This document shows, piece after piece, positions 35,446 to 43,651 of a DNA stretch of 64,000 bases. The stretch spans positions 62,001 through 126,000 of the forward strand of contig CAVXIT010000010.1 of assembly GCA_963761985.1 (NCBI GenBank), written 5' to 3'. The position numbers were made by a program, and so were the translations under genes. The number at the start of each line of letters is the position of its first letter. Position 1 is the stretch's first letter. The notes beneath the pieces were generated by a model. The model did not search any database, was not told the DNA's origin, and saw only the letters and a list, made by a program, of their open reading frames with translations. The stretch is from JACCTH01 sp963761985 (GTDB lineage Bacteria > Actinomycetota > Acidimicrobiia > Spongiisociales > ZC4RG35).

Positions 35446-37238
35446 TTAAGGAACAACCGACCCGGCAAGGCGTCGATAGAGGCGGAAAGGGGAGGCGGCT
35501 CCGGTTTCTATGAGCTCAAACTCATCTCCCGGACTTCCCGCGATCAGGCGGGAGTAGAGGCCTCCAGCGGCATACACAGCGCGATCGGGGTCGTTCACGC
35601 AGGCGAGGACGAAAGCGACCTCATGCTTGTCGAGCAACTCCCGACCATCAGCTGATCCAAACGCGGCGTATGAGTCGAGAATTCCCTCGGTGTTGCGATG
35701 ATAGGGATCGGCCACGACTCGAACCGGAAGGCGATATAGCAACTCGGGGCCGGAGTCGAGGCTGGCGAGGACGACCAGGTTGCGCTGTGAACCAAGGGCT
35801 GCGGAGAGGGGAGCGACGACCTCCTTGAGATCGCACGTCTCCGTTGCGTCACCTCTCGGTGGACCTTCGAAAGCCAAGGCGACCAGGAATGGGTAGGCCA
35901 TCCCCACGACGACCACCGACATCACCAAGACGCGCCGCAGCGATTTGAGAAGGCTTCGGCCCTGTCGAGCAGCCAAGCGGTCCACTGCCCAGGCCGCGAT
36001 CGGTATCGAGCCCAGCGCCGCCGGGTAGACCGCGAAGCGGATGCTGCGAACACTGAGGCCGAGAAAAATCGCCAGCGCGATCAGCAGAAAAGCCCACTCT
36101 TTGTTCTGCTTGCGTTGGCGAAGGCGAACCATGCCGATAATGAGACCAATTACCCCCGTCCCAACGAGCAGCGACAGGTCGCTGAGGCGGTGACGGGCGG
36201 CGGCCCATAACGGTGCAAGCTCTGCGACGCGAACGAGCCAGATATCGACAACGCTCGGCGGAACCTCGGCGAACGGGCCTCCGAAGAAGGGTGGATAAAG
36301 CGCGAACATCGCAGCCGCAGCGACCGAACCACCAATGCCAAGGTTGAGCAATCTCTTGGTGGCGGTTGACCCTCTTACGGCCAGACCAACCAGGCTGATT
36401 AGCCCGGCCAGCGCCAGATGCACGATCGAGAGGCGGTCGTACTCGATTGCTAAGTATTCGTTTGGAGGTCGCTCGACTACGAGCGCGCCAACCACTCCCA
36501 TCCCAAAGCGCAGTCCAAAGCTGGCGAGGTAGTTCGTACCCACAACTGCCCGCCAGCCCAAGAAGATAAGCACGATCGCGAGAGGTGCGAGAAACTCAGT
36601 AGAAATCCACAGTCCCGCGGCCCCTGAGAGGCCACCGACCGTTACCCAGCGTCGGCGCCCATCCAACGAAAGGCGGATTGCCGACCCGATGAGAAGCACA
36701 GCAAATACGACGATCAAGATGTGGTGGTCCGGTCGCCCCGGAGCTGCATAGGAGAGGATGCCGCTTTGGGCCGCGACCCCCATCCCGGCGAGATAGCTGC
36801 CGGTGACTCCGACGAGTGGACGGGCGGTCCATGCCACCGCCACGCCCAGAGCGAGATGTAGTAGCGGGCCCACGACCAAGGCAGCGAAGTACACGCCCTC
36901 CGACCATGAAGATACGGCTGCCACTGGAGCGGCAAGGGCTATGAGGAGTGCGTCGAGCGGGCGGGTCCAGTGCATTGAATGACCAAAAGGAGCGTTCGCC
37001 CGATGGGCCCAGCCATCCCACCATCCATTGAGCCCGGTCAACCAGCTCGATAACCCGGTTGTAACGCATGTAGCCATCGGTATCGATCAGGACCCTTGAA
37101 CCAATGTCCAAGCCCCGGAGCCCGAACAAGAGGTTGGCGCCGAGAATCACCAAACCCATGAAGAGCCGCGATGCAGACGCGCCCTGCGAGCGGGTATCGA
37201 TCTGATCTCGGATGGCCACTTCTTTCTCTGGATCGACC
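35446..37238 (-). CDS. STT3-like GT-C family membrane protein, copy B (one frameshift)
   Basis: About 597 codons, close to the 591 of copy A. The N-terminal segment from the GTG at 37238 carries GLVILGANLLFGLRGLDIGS and RVLIDTDGYMRYNRVIELV. Near 37035 the frame changes to WWDGWAHRANAPFGHSMHWT, RPLDALLIALAAP and YAAPGRPDHHILIVVFAVLL. About ten helices follow and a soluble C-terminus (LVVLASLDSGPELLYRLPVR, HEVAFVLACVNDPDR). It has the same motif set as copy A, and the PGRPDHH here is closer to the general family. The start lies 14 bases after coaE. Confidence 0.65.
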
Positions 37239-37251
37239 ACGGAGATTGCTT

Positions 37252-37827
37252 CTAAAGTTCGGTCTCGGTCCACCAAAGCCAGAGAGCTTCGATGTGCCGG
37301 GCGAGCTTCTTCTCCGTCGACCAGTTTGAAATCACCGTATTGGCAATTTCCAACCACGCGGGACGAGGAGGCTGTGCCTGCATTCGCGCATTGATGTCCT
37401 CTGCAGACATCCCACGTTCCCGCAGACGTGCAACTCTCGTCACGTCCGGAGTGTCTATGACCGCGAAGAAGGAGTTCGCGATCGAGATCGAGAATGGGAC
37501 GCTCATCTCGACAACCAAATCAGGCTCCGGTCCTATTGTCCGATAGAACTCAGCTAACACGAGCGGGTGCACAAACTCTTCGAGGCGCCGAAGTTGCCGC
37601 TGATCAGTGAAGACGATGCGAGCAAGCGCCGCCCGATCAATCGTTGCCTCACTGATTGCTGAGGGCCAATTGTCCTCAACAAAACGGACACCCTCGTCAG
37701 TTTCAAGGACTTCTCTGCTCAATTGATCAAGGTCGACTCGGTGAGCACCGAAATCTTCTAATAGTTTGGAGACCGTCGACTTACCCGAACCGATAGGACC
37801 GGTCACGACCAGCGGCCGAAGGTTCAT
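37252..37827 (-). CDS. coaE: Dephospho-CoA kinase
   Basis: 191 residues from the ATG at 37827 (MNLRPLVVTGPIGSGKSTVS); an upstream extension exists but crosses the divergent start of the histidine kinase. It phosphorylates dephospho-CoA, the last step of CoA synthesis. Walker A GPIGSGKST, then VDLDQLSREVL, FVHPLVLAEFYR and VEMSVPFSISIANSFF, where the family lid usually has DVPLLFE; ARLRERGMSAEDINARMQAQ is the usual helical segment. This copy diverges from consensus in the lid (VEMSVPF). It heads a run of glycan genes on the minus strand, an unusual place; in many actinobacteria coaE sits near uvrB/rpsA. Confidence 0.85.
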   Translation of the reverse strand: MNLRPLVVTGPIGSGKSTVSKLLEDFGAHRVDLDQLSREVLETDEGVRFVEDNWPSAISEATIDRAALARIVFTDQRQLRRLEEFVHPLVLAEFYRTIGPEPDLVVEMSVPFSISIANSFFAVIDTPDVTRVARLRERGMSAEDINARMQAQPPRPAWLEIANTVISNWSTEKKLARHIEALWLWWTETEL

Positions 37828-37852
37828 CGGTGCCGACGGTAGCCTCCCTGCC

Positions 37853-39360
37853 GTGCCGCCCTTGGCCAATGTTCCTTTACTCGGCAGAGCCTTCAGGTTC
37901 ACCCTCTGGGCGCAATGGCTCGCCCTGCTCCTCGCGGTTGTTCCTGCCGTCTATCAGTCCGAAGGAAGCCCCGCCTCTCTAATCGCATCGGCTATTGCCG
38001 GCGTCTACGTGCTGGCATCCAATGCCATCCCGGCCACTCGCCTCAATCAACGCTTTGTCGCCGATGGATTCGCCCTCGCCGCAGCTCTCCTCTGCATGGG
38101 CGCGGTGATTCTCACCGGCGCCAAGGACAGTCCCTTCGTCTTGCTGTCCTTGATTCCGCCGATCCAAGCGACACTCCTCGGCGGAGTCCGGACCGGCGCT
38201 TCGACCGGAGCACTGTCCGGCGCGCTTCTGGTCGCCGCCCAACTTTCACAGGACCCGGGCGGCGTCGTGCCCGCCATCGGGCTCGCGGTGGTCTATCTGG
38301 TTGTGGTGCTCACAATGATGCAGTTGATCAGGATCCTGCGCGATATCTCCTCGCAAGCCGCCGCGAGCGAAGCGAAGTCTTTGGGCATCGAGCGGAAGCT
38401 TGCCTCGCTCGAAGAGGCGCATCGACTGTTGAGCGAGCTCGCCCGCATGGGTTCGGAGGGAATCAGCCTTCCCGATCAGGGCCGACAGGTACTCGAATCC
38501 ATCGGTTCGGTTCCTGAGCTCAGTGGGGCTGAAGCCGTGCTTTTCGCCCCGCGGGGCGCGATCGTCGTGGCCCGCGCTGGGGACGCCTCGACAGCCACCT
38601 CGAGGCAGGCGATCCCCTTGACAGTCGGCGAGCGGTCAGTGGGTGAGGTTCGCCTCGGACTGGCGACCGAATGAGCTAGCCGAAGGCTCGAGAGAGAAGG
38701 TGGAAACTCTCGTTCGGCCGCTAGCGCTTGCTTTCGCCAACTCCTTGCTTCTCGATGAAATCGTCAATCAGGCAGTCACCCGGGAACGAACGCGAGTGGC
38801 GCGGGACTTACACGACGAAATCGGTCCCTCCCTGGCGTCGCTCGGGCTCTCGCTAGACGTTGCCCTAATGTCGCATCGAGCGGAGCCAGCTCTTGCCGCT
38901 CACATGCAGTCGCTGCGAGACAACGTTTCCGAGCTGATCGATGATGTCCGGGCGACGATGGCTGATCTGCGAACCGAACCAACGGGCACGCTGGGACGAC
39001 ACCTGGCCGACGCCCTCGGACCGTGGGAGGGACCGGCTTTGTTGGAGGTGGCGTTTCAGGAGCAACGGCCGCCACGCCCGGGTGTCCTTAGTGACGTGGT
39101 CGGGATTCTGGCCGAGGCCATCCGGAATTCCGCCCGCCATTCCGGAGCAACAATGATTTCCGTTGAGGGATTGGCCGACTTCGATCGCGGCGTACTCTCG
39201 GTGGTAGACAACGGACGGGGCTTCGATCTCGGCAGCGATTTCCCCGGTCATTTCGGCCTGGTGGGCATGAAGGAACGCGTCGGCCCGGGCCGGCCTTGAC
39301 CTTTCAATTGTCTCAGGTGAGGCCGGCACATCGGTCAAAGTAAGCTGGGGCACCTCTTGA
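37853..39360 (+). CDS. Membrane sensor histidine kinase, NarL/DesK type (frameshifted)
   Basis: About 500 codons. Six or so N-terminal helices (WAQWLALLLAVVPAVY to LAVVYLVVVLTMMQLIRIL), a coiled segment (SLGIERKLASLEEAHRLLSE) and a GAF-like stretch precede the HisKA_3 dimerisation motif RERTRVARDLHDEIGPSLAS, where the His of DLHDE is the phosphoacceptor. The HATPase domain has EAIRNSARHSGAT (N box) and VVDNGRGFDLG (G box). Frame changes occur near 38671 and 39285; the corrected tail reads LDLSIVSGEAGTSVKVSWGT. The GTG at 37853 is my chosen start. The stop overlaps the response-regulator start by 4 bases. Confidence 0.8.
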
Positions 39361-39996
39361 TACGCGTTGCGATCGGCGACGATCACCAGCTCTTCGCTCA
39401 AGGTCTCGGCGATGCCCTCAACTCCCAACCGGACATGCGGGTAGTTGTCATGGCGACCGACGGCAAGAGCTTGCTCGAAAAGCTGGCGGCCCAGCCGGCG
39501 GATGTGGTCCTCGTCGACCTCGATATGCCCGGCCTCAACGGGGTGGAGGTCCTGGGTCGCCTCCCCAAGCCCGACAAGGCTTTGGTCGTGTCGATGCACG
39601 CCGATCCCGCTACCGCTGAAGCCGTCAAGCGGTCGGGAGCCGGGGGGTTCTTCTCCAAGGGAACGAGCCTTGACCGAGTTAGCTGCTGGCATACGAGCAG
39701 TGGCCGGCGGAGCGAAGCTCATGACGATGTCGGCCGAGGAGCAGGCCGCAGCGCTGCGGAGCAATTCGCAGCCAGTTTTGGACGAAGGGGCGGCATCTCT
39801 GACCGAACGGGAGAAGGAGATTTTGACTCTCCTCGCCAAAGGAGTGTCCTCGACAGAGGACCTCGCCGAACGGCTCTTCATCTCCCAAAAAACGGTCAAG
39901 AACCACCTGGCCTCGATCTTCACCAAACTTGCGGTTAGCGACCGGACACAGGCGGCGATCGAGGCCATTCGCCTCGGTCTTACCAAACCCAAGTAG
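39357..39996 (+). CDS. LuxR/NarL-type response regulator (one frameshift)
   Basis: About 212 codons from a TTG start (MIRVAIGDDHQLFAQGLGDA). The receiver domain has the acidic DD pair, the phosphoacceptor Asp in VVLVDLDMPGLNGVEVL and the Lys in GGFFSKGTS. The frame changes near 39670; it continues as LTELAAGIRAVAGGAKLM and the LuxR helix-turn-helix SLTEREKEILTLLAKGVSST with ISQKTVKNHLASIFTKL. It pairs with the upstream kinase. The first pilin gene begins 109 bases downstream, so pilus control is a reasonable guess, though no binding site was identified. Confidence 0.85.
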
Positions 39997-40104
39997 AACG
40001 CAGAACGATTGGGTCCTCGGACCCATGACCCCAGTTCTGAGCAGCACCTAATTTGAGCGTGGCAAGCCGGGTCTTTATAGAGACAAAGGATCAGTGAACC
40101 GGAG

Positions 40105-40284
40105 ATGTCCACGCACCAGAACCTGGAAAAGAAGGAACGGGGGGCCTCCATGGTTGAATATGCCCTGCTGGTCGTCCTGATTGCCCTGGCCGCATTCCTC
40201 GCGGTCCGCTTCGCCGGCAACAATCTTTCCGCGACCTATTCCAACATCGCGGTTGAGGTCAGCAACGCTGGTAACCCGAATTAA
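40105..40284 (+). CDS. Flp-family type IVb pilin, divergent copy
   Basis: 59 residues. Short cytoplasmic leader MSTHQNLEKKERG, then the prepilin-peptidase motif G|ASMVE with the conserved Glu at +5 and a hydrophobic helix YALLVVLIALAAFLAVRF, ending FAGNNLSATYSNIAVEVSN. It would be processed and assembled into a Tad pilus. It differs from the three downstream copies in its leader and tail, so it may be a minor pilin or a diverged major one. Followed by its own terminator. No prepilin peptidase (tadV/cpaA) gene is in the window. Confidence 0.9.
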   Translation: MSTHQNLEKKERGASMVEYALLVVLIALAAFLAVRFAGNNLSATYSNIAVEVSNAGNPN

Positions 40285-40308
40285 AACTCCGGATCTTGAG
40301 TTCGATGA

Positions 40309-40336
40309 ACCCGGTCGTATGGCCGGGTCATTTTTT
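40309..40336 (+). terminator. Rho-independent terminator after the first pilin
   Basis: Stem ACCCGG (40309-40314) with CCGGGT (40323-40328), then CATTTTTTG. It closes the divergent pilin's transcript. Confidence 0.75.
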
Positions 40337-40434
40337 GTTTGAGCCTGGAGGCCCATCGAAAGCGCGATTCTCTGCCCTCTAGCTTGACCCCTCGCAAGCC
40401 AATTAGCCATCTACAAACACGGAAGGAGGTCTGA

Positions 40435-40620
40435 ATGCTTGCTTTGTGGACCAAGGTCCTCGACTGGGCCAAGGACGAAGAGCGGGGAGCGAGCATGGTG
40501 GAGTACGCCCTCCTGGTCGTGCTGATCGCCATTATCGCCATCGTTGCCATCCGGCTCGCCGGAAACAACGTCTCCAGCACTTTCTCGAACGTTGGAACGC
40601 AACTCAACGGCGCCAACTAA
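40435..40620 (+). CDS. Flp-family type IVb pilin, tandem copy 1
   Basis: 61 residues: leader MLALWTKVLDWAKDEERG, then G|ASMVEYALL with Glu+5 and the helix LVVLIAIIAIVAIRLAG, ending GNNVSSTFSNVGTQLNGAN. A strong ribosome-binding site (AAGGAGGTCTGA) stands right before the ATG. The core is identical in protein to the next two copies; only the last residues differ. Major subunit of the Tad/Flp pilus is the expected role. Ends at its own terminator. Confidence 0.95.
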   Translation: MLALWTKVLDWAKDEERGASMVEYALLVVLIAIIAIVAIRLAGNNVSSTFSNVGTQLNGAN

Positions 40621-40642
40621 CCAGACGCAGCAACCAATCGAG

Positions 40643-40670
40643 AGGAGCCCCCGCTGGGGCTCCTTCTTCG
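40643..40670 (+). terminator. Terminator after tandem pilin copy 1
   Basis: Stem AGGAGCCCC (40643-40651) with GGGGCTCCT (40656-40664), 9 pairs with a 4-base loop, then a short T/C-rich tail (TCTTCGTG). The T tract is weak, so termination may be partial. Confidence 0.65.
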
Positions 40671-40765
40671 TGTTCCAGATGGGTCTTCAGACCCTATTGA
40701 GTTCGAACGAGGCTGCCGATAATGGTTGGGCAAGCCAAGATCGGAACAGACTAAAGGAGGTCTGA

Positions 40766-40951
40766 ATGCTTGCTTTGTGGACCAAGGTCCTCGACTGGGC
40801 CAAGGACGAAGAGCGGGGAGCGAGCATGGTGGAGTACGCCCTTTTGGTCGTGCTGATCGCCATTATCGCCATCGTTGCCATCCGGCTCGCCGGAAACAAC
40901 GTCTCCAGCACGTTCTCCAACATTGGAACCCAGCTCAACAGCTCCAACTGA
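40766..40951 (+). CDS. Flp-family type IVb pilin, tandem copy 2
   Basis: 61 residues, same leader and helix as copy 1, tail FSNIGTQLNSSN. At DNA level it matches copy 1 over nearly the whole coding region and ribosome-binding site (AAAGGAGGTCTGA), while flanks differ. A GCCGATAAT block at 40715-40723, possibly a -10 element, stands 50 bases upstream and recurs before copy 3. This suggests each copy has its own promoter and terminator. Confidence 0.95.
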   Translation: MLALWTKVLDWAKDEERGASMVEYALLVVLIAIIAIVAIRLAGNNVSSTFSNIGTQLNSSN

Positions 40952-40968
40952 GCTGACCGTAAAGCGTC

Positions 40969-41000
40969 AAGGAGGGACCCCAAGGTCCCTCCTTACGTTT
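40969..41000 (+). terminator. Terminator after tandem pilin copy 2
   Basis: Perfect 11-bp stem: AAGGAGGGACC (40969-40979) with GGTCCCTCCTT (40984-40994), 4-base loop, followed by ACGTTTTG. Strong hairpin, unrelated in sequence to the terminators of the other pilin copies. Confidence 0.8.
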
Positions 41001-41089
41001 TGTCGAATGGGCCTTTCGACCCTCAATGCCCCGGTGACAGCCGATAATAGGTGAGGCATTTCAGAATAAGGCTTTGAAAGGAGGTCTGA

Positions 41090-41275
41090 ATGCTTGCTTT
41101 GTGGACAAAGGTCCTCACTTGGGCCAAGGACGAAGAGCGGGGAGCGAGCATGGTGGAGTACGCCCTCCTGGTCGTGCTGATCGCCATCATCGCCATCGTT
41201 GCCATCCGGCTCGCCGGAAACAACGTTTCCAAGACGTTCTCAAACATCGGTACGCAGCTCAACAGCTCCAACTAA
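41090..41275 (+). CDS. Flp-family type IVb pilin, tandem copy 3
   Basis: 61 residues; leader MLALWTKVLTWAKDEERG (Thr where copies 1-2 have Asp), same helix, tail NNVSKTFSNIGTQLNSSN. Same ribosome-binding site (GAAAGGAGGTCTGA). GCCGATAAT recurs upstream at 41040-41048. The last pilin of the array, followed by a terminator and then by a convergent membrane-protein gene, so the pilins are transcribed apart from the Tad assembly operon. Confidence 0.95.
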   Translation: MLALWTKVLTWAKDEERGASMVEYALLVVLIAIIAIVAIRLAGNNVSKTFSNIGTQLNSSN

Positions 41276-41292
41276 GTGGAGCGTCGTTTCAA

Positions 41293-41323
41293 GAAAGGGG
41301 ACCCCACCGGGATCCCCTTTTCT
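41293..41323 (+). terminator. Terminator after tandem pilin copy 3
   Basis: Stem AAAGGGGA (41294-41301) with TCCCCTTT (41313-41320), followed by TTC. It lies between convergent genes and could serve the plus strand; on the minus strand it is preceded by an A-run that would give a T tract as well. Confidence 0.7.
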
Positions 41324-41366
41324 GTCCGCTTGGGCTGATCGCTCCGGTTTGGCGGCTGCTCGCGAC

Positions 41367-42719
41367 TTAGGGCGCCGAAGACGACGAATCGTCAGCAAAG
41401 TCCTCTCGCCAGCCGGATGCGGCCAGGGCGTGCGCGAGGGGGTCTTCCTTTTTCAGAGTGCCTGTTCGATCCCCAGTTTTGCCAAAGACTCTTCCCAGCT
41501 CCCCGTCGGCGTTTCGCGTCCGTATGAAGTCGGCAATCGCCGGGCCAAAAAGCTCGGCCCGATCGTCGATATAGATCTGCCGTTCAGGGCCATAGGCATA
41601 GATCAAATAGCCTCCGGTGGTGTCGTCATGGAAAACCCGCTCGGCGGTTAACTGGCGCGCGGCATCAATCGGGAAATGCTCTGGGTCGAGGTGTGGCGCT
41701 CGGGCAACAACAAACGGCAGAGCGACCAGGGCGAAGCGCGATCGAGCCATTCACGATGCGCCGCCCCGGCGACTCCATGCGGAGGATCGACGGCTCGTTC
41801 GCTCCGGCGGCAGCCAGAGCAAGCAGCGGGATTAGGGCCAACCAGCCAAACGGAAGCGATCTGGCTGAGGAAACCGCAAGGTAGAGGAACGGCACGAGGA
41901 ACCACAATGAGCGCAACGTTGTCCGCGGTGTCGCCGCTCGGCCCGCTACCGCGATCAGTAGGCCGACCAGAAAGATAAAGCCCGGAAGTGAGCTGAGGTT
42001 GGTCGGCGCCCATTCGGTGATCAGGGACAGCCACTCGCGGGCTTTCACGAAGTCGATCAGGATTTCGAGAACTCCCCAGCCGTGAGCGGTGAAGAGGGCA
42101 ATGAGCCCCATCGGCACGATTTGTTGGCCAAGCCGCCAGTTCCTTCTGGTAGATCGCCCACAGGAGCACGAAGAGGACTCCGAGCGGCCACCCACCGTGG
42201 ACGCATGCCCACGCCCAGCTGATAAGCGGGAGCGTCCACCACAGCCGCTTCTCAAGAGCGGCGGCGATGACCAACACAAAGAGCAGAAGCGAGAACAAGG
42301 CCGGTCTGGGGTTGAAGTAAGGCGCCATGGCAATGGCTGAGGCTCCCAGCAGGCAAGCCATCCAGAACAAGGACTTCGACTGCTGCCGGAATATCAATCC
42401 GATCGTGATCAGGAGAAGAGTTCCAATCACGAGAATCAGCGGCCAGACGAAAAGCAAGCCGGACAGGACCTCCAGCCAACCGTAGAAGAGCTCGGCTAGC
42501 CAGGACTGAGTCCGCCAGACCACTCGGGGCGGCATTGAAAGAGAACGGATCGGCGAGGAGTACCTCTCCACGATCGATTTGCAACGTGCCGGCTCGGACG
42601 TGCCAGAGAAATGAGTTGTCGCGGATCGGAGACCGGGCGGCGAGTCCTACCACCATCCACGGGATGAGGAGGACGATGTGTCGGAGGCCCGGAAACTCGG
42701 TCCTTCTGACCAGAGCCAA
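41367..42719 (-). CDS. GT-C-like membrane protein with soluble C-terminal domain (frameshifted)
   Basis: About 450 codons in four frame segments. Segment 1 (start 42719): IVLLIPWMVVGLAARSPIRD, NSFLWHVRAGTLQIDRGEVL and LADPFSFNA, the outside-loop pattern of a membrane family with a D-x-x-[FL]-W-H motif. Segment 2 (after ~42540): WLAELFYGWLEVLSG and helices to AWACVHGGWPLGVLFVLLWA. Segment 3 (after ~42115): GLIALFTAHGWGVLEILIDF to SSARSLPFGWLALIPLLA. Segment 4 (after ~41735): FPIDAARQLTAERVFHDDTT, GGYLIYAYGPERQIYIDDRA, a soluble tail typical of the family. Resembles surface sugar transferases. It sits between the pilins and tadC; a role in pilus modification is only a guess. Confidence 0.55.
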
Positions 42720-42728
42720 TTAGCGGCT

Positions 42729-43649
42729 CTAGACGTTGGCGAAAGCCGAGGCGATCTGAATGCCGGCAGGGCCCAACAGCACCACGAACAACGCCGGGAA
42801 GATGCAGAACACCAACGGGAAGACGATCTTCACCGGAGCGGCAAATGCCTTTTCCTGGGCTCGCTGGCGCCGCTTGACTCGCATTTCGTCGGCCTGAACC
42901 CGGAGCACCCGGGCGATCGAGACACCGAACGCTTCGGCCTGCATCATCGCCAGCAAGAACGAGCGGAGCTCGTCGAGGTCGGTCCGCTCCGAAAGGTGAC
43001 GCATGGCATCACGGCGCGCCACTCCGACCCGGGTTTCCTGCAGCATGCGGAAGAACTCCTCCGACAGTGGTCCGGGGACGGTCTGCACCACCCGGGCGAG
43101 AGCCGAATCGAATCCGAGGCCGGCTTCGACGCTGATCACCAACATGTCGAGTACGTCGGGCAGCGCTTTCTGCATCAATTTCCGCCGATCGCCGATCTTG
43201 CGGGAAAGCCAGGCGTCGGGTCCAAAGAAGCCGAGGATGATCGGAAAGAAGACCAGCATGATCGTCTGCATAAACGATCCCGCCAACGGGCGGGCAAAGT
43301 AGGCAAGGACGATGCCAGCCATGGTGGTGAACACCTTGATGACCACGAACGACGGTCCATCGAGATTGGCGGGACTTCCCGCCAGGACCAGCTTGTGCTG
43401 GATGTTGTTGAGATATCCGACTGGCGTGAAGCGGTTGAGAAACTTGCCCATGCCGAGGACGACGGGTGCAATCGCTCTCTCGGCAATAGATCGAGAAAGC
43501 TGTTGCTCGCGGAGGGCGTCTTTTCCATAAACCCCGAGCCGGTCAATCGCCGCTCGTTGCGCTTTTGCGACTCCGGTGCCCACCCAGAGGAAAAGTGCTA
43601 TCGCGGCAACGAAAACCGCTACGACCGGAAAGAGCAGCGCGCTGTCCAT
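42729..43649 (-). CDS. tadC: Tad pilus inner-membrane platform protein TadC (type II secretion F family)
   Basis: 306 residues, intact. N-terminal helix, then a cytoplasmic region (PVVLGMGKFLNRFTPVGYLN), a helix pair (MAGIVLAYFARPLAG, IMLVFFPIILGFFGP), and the T2SS F domain QKALPDVLDMLVISVEAGLG, PLSEEFFRMLQETRVGVARR, FLLAMMQAEAFGVSIARVLR with MRVKRRQRAQEKAFAAPVKI, then closing helices. With the next gene it would form the platform for the TadA ATPase. Lies 2 bases after the VWA-TadB gene, at the end of the operon. Confidence 0.9.
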   Translation of the reverse strand: MDSALLFPVVAVFVAAIALFLWVGTGVAKAQRAAIDRLGVYGKDALREQQLSRSIAERAIAPVVLGMGKFLNRFTPVGYLNNIQHKLVLAGSPANLDGPSFVVIKVFTTMAGIVLAYFARPLAGSFMQTIMLVFFPIILGFFGPDAWLSRKIGDRRKLMQKALPDVLDMLVISVEAGLGFDSALARVVQTVPGPLSEEFFRMLQETRVGVARRDAMRHLSERTDLDELRSFLLAMMQAEAFGVSIARVLRVQADEMRVKRRQRAQEKAFAAPVKIVFPLVFCIFPALFVVLLGPAGIQIASAFANV

Positions 43650-43651
43650 GC

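Larger units (their letters stand above)
40422..41275 (+). repeat. Three-unit tandem array of near-identical pilin genes
   Basis: Units at about 40422-40620, 40753-40951 and 41077-41275 (ribosome-binding site plus coding region) are nearly identical in DNA, spaced about 324-331 bases. Similarity stops sharply at the ribosome-binding site on one side and at the stop on the other; the spacers, including terminators, differ. Confidence 0.9.

Noticed and set aside
38865..40223. A 452-codon open frame on the minus strand opposite the kinase and regulator.
   Set aside because: It is antisense to recognisable kinase, regulator and pilin sequence, has arginine/alanine-rich low-complexity translation and matches no family.
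40422..41275. Regular direct repeats that might suggest a CRISPR or satellite array.
   Set aside because: The repeat units are about 200 bases, encode complete Flp pilins and have spacers with terminators.
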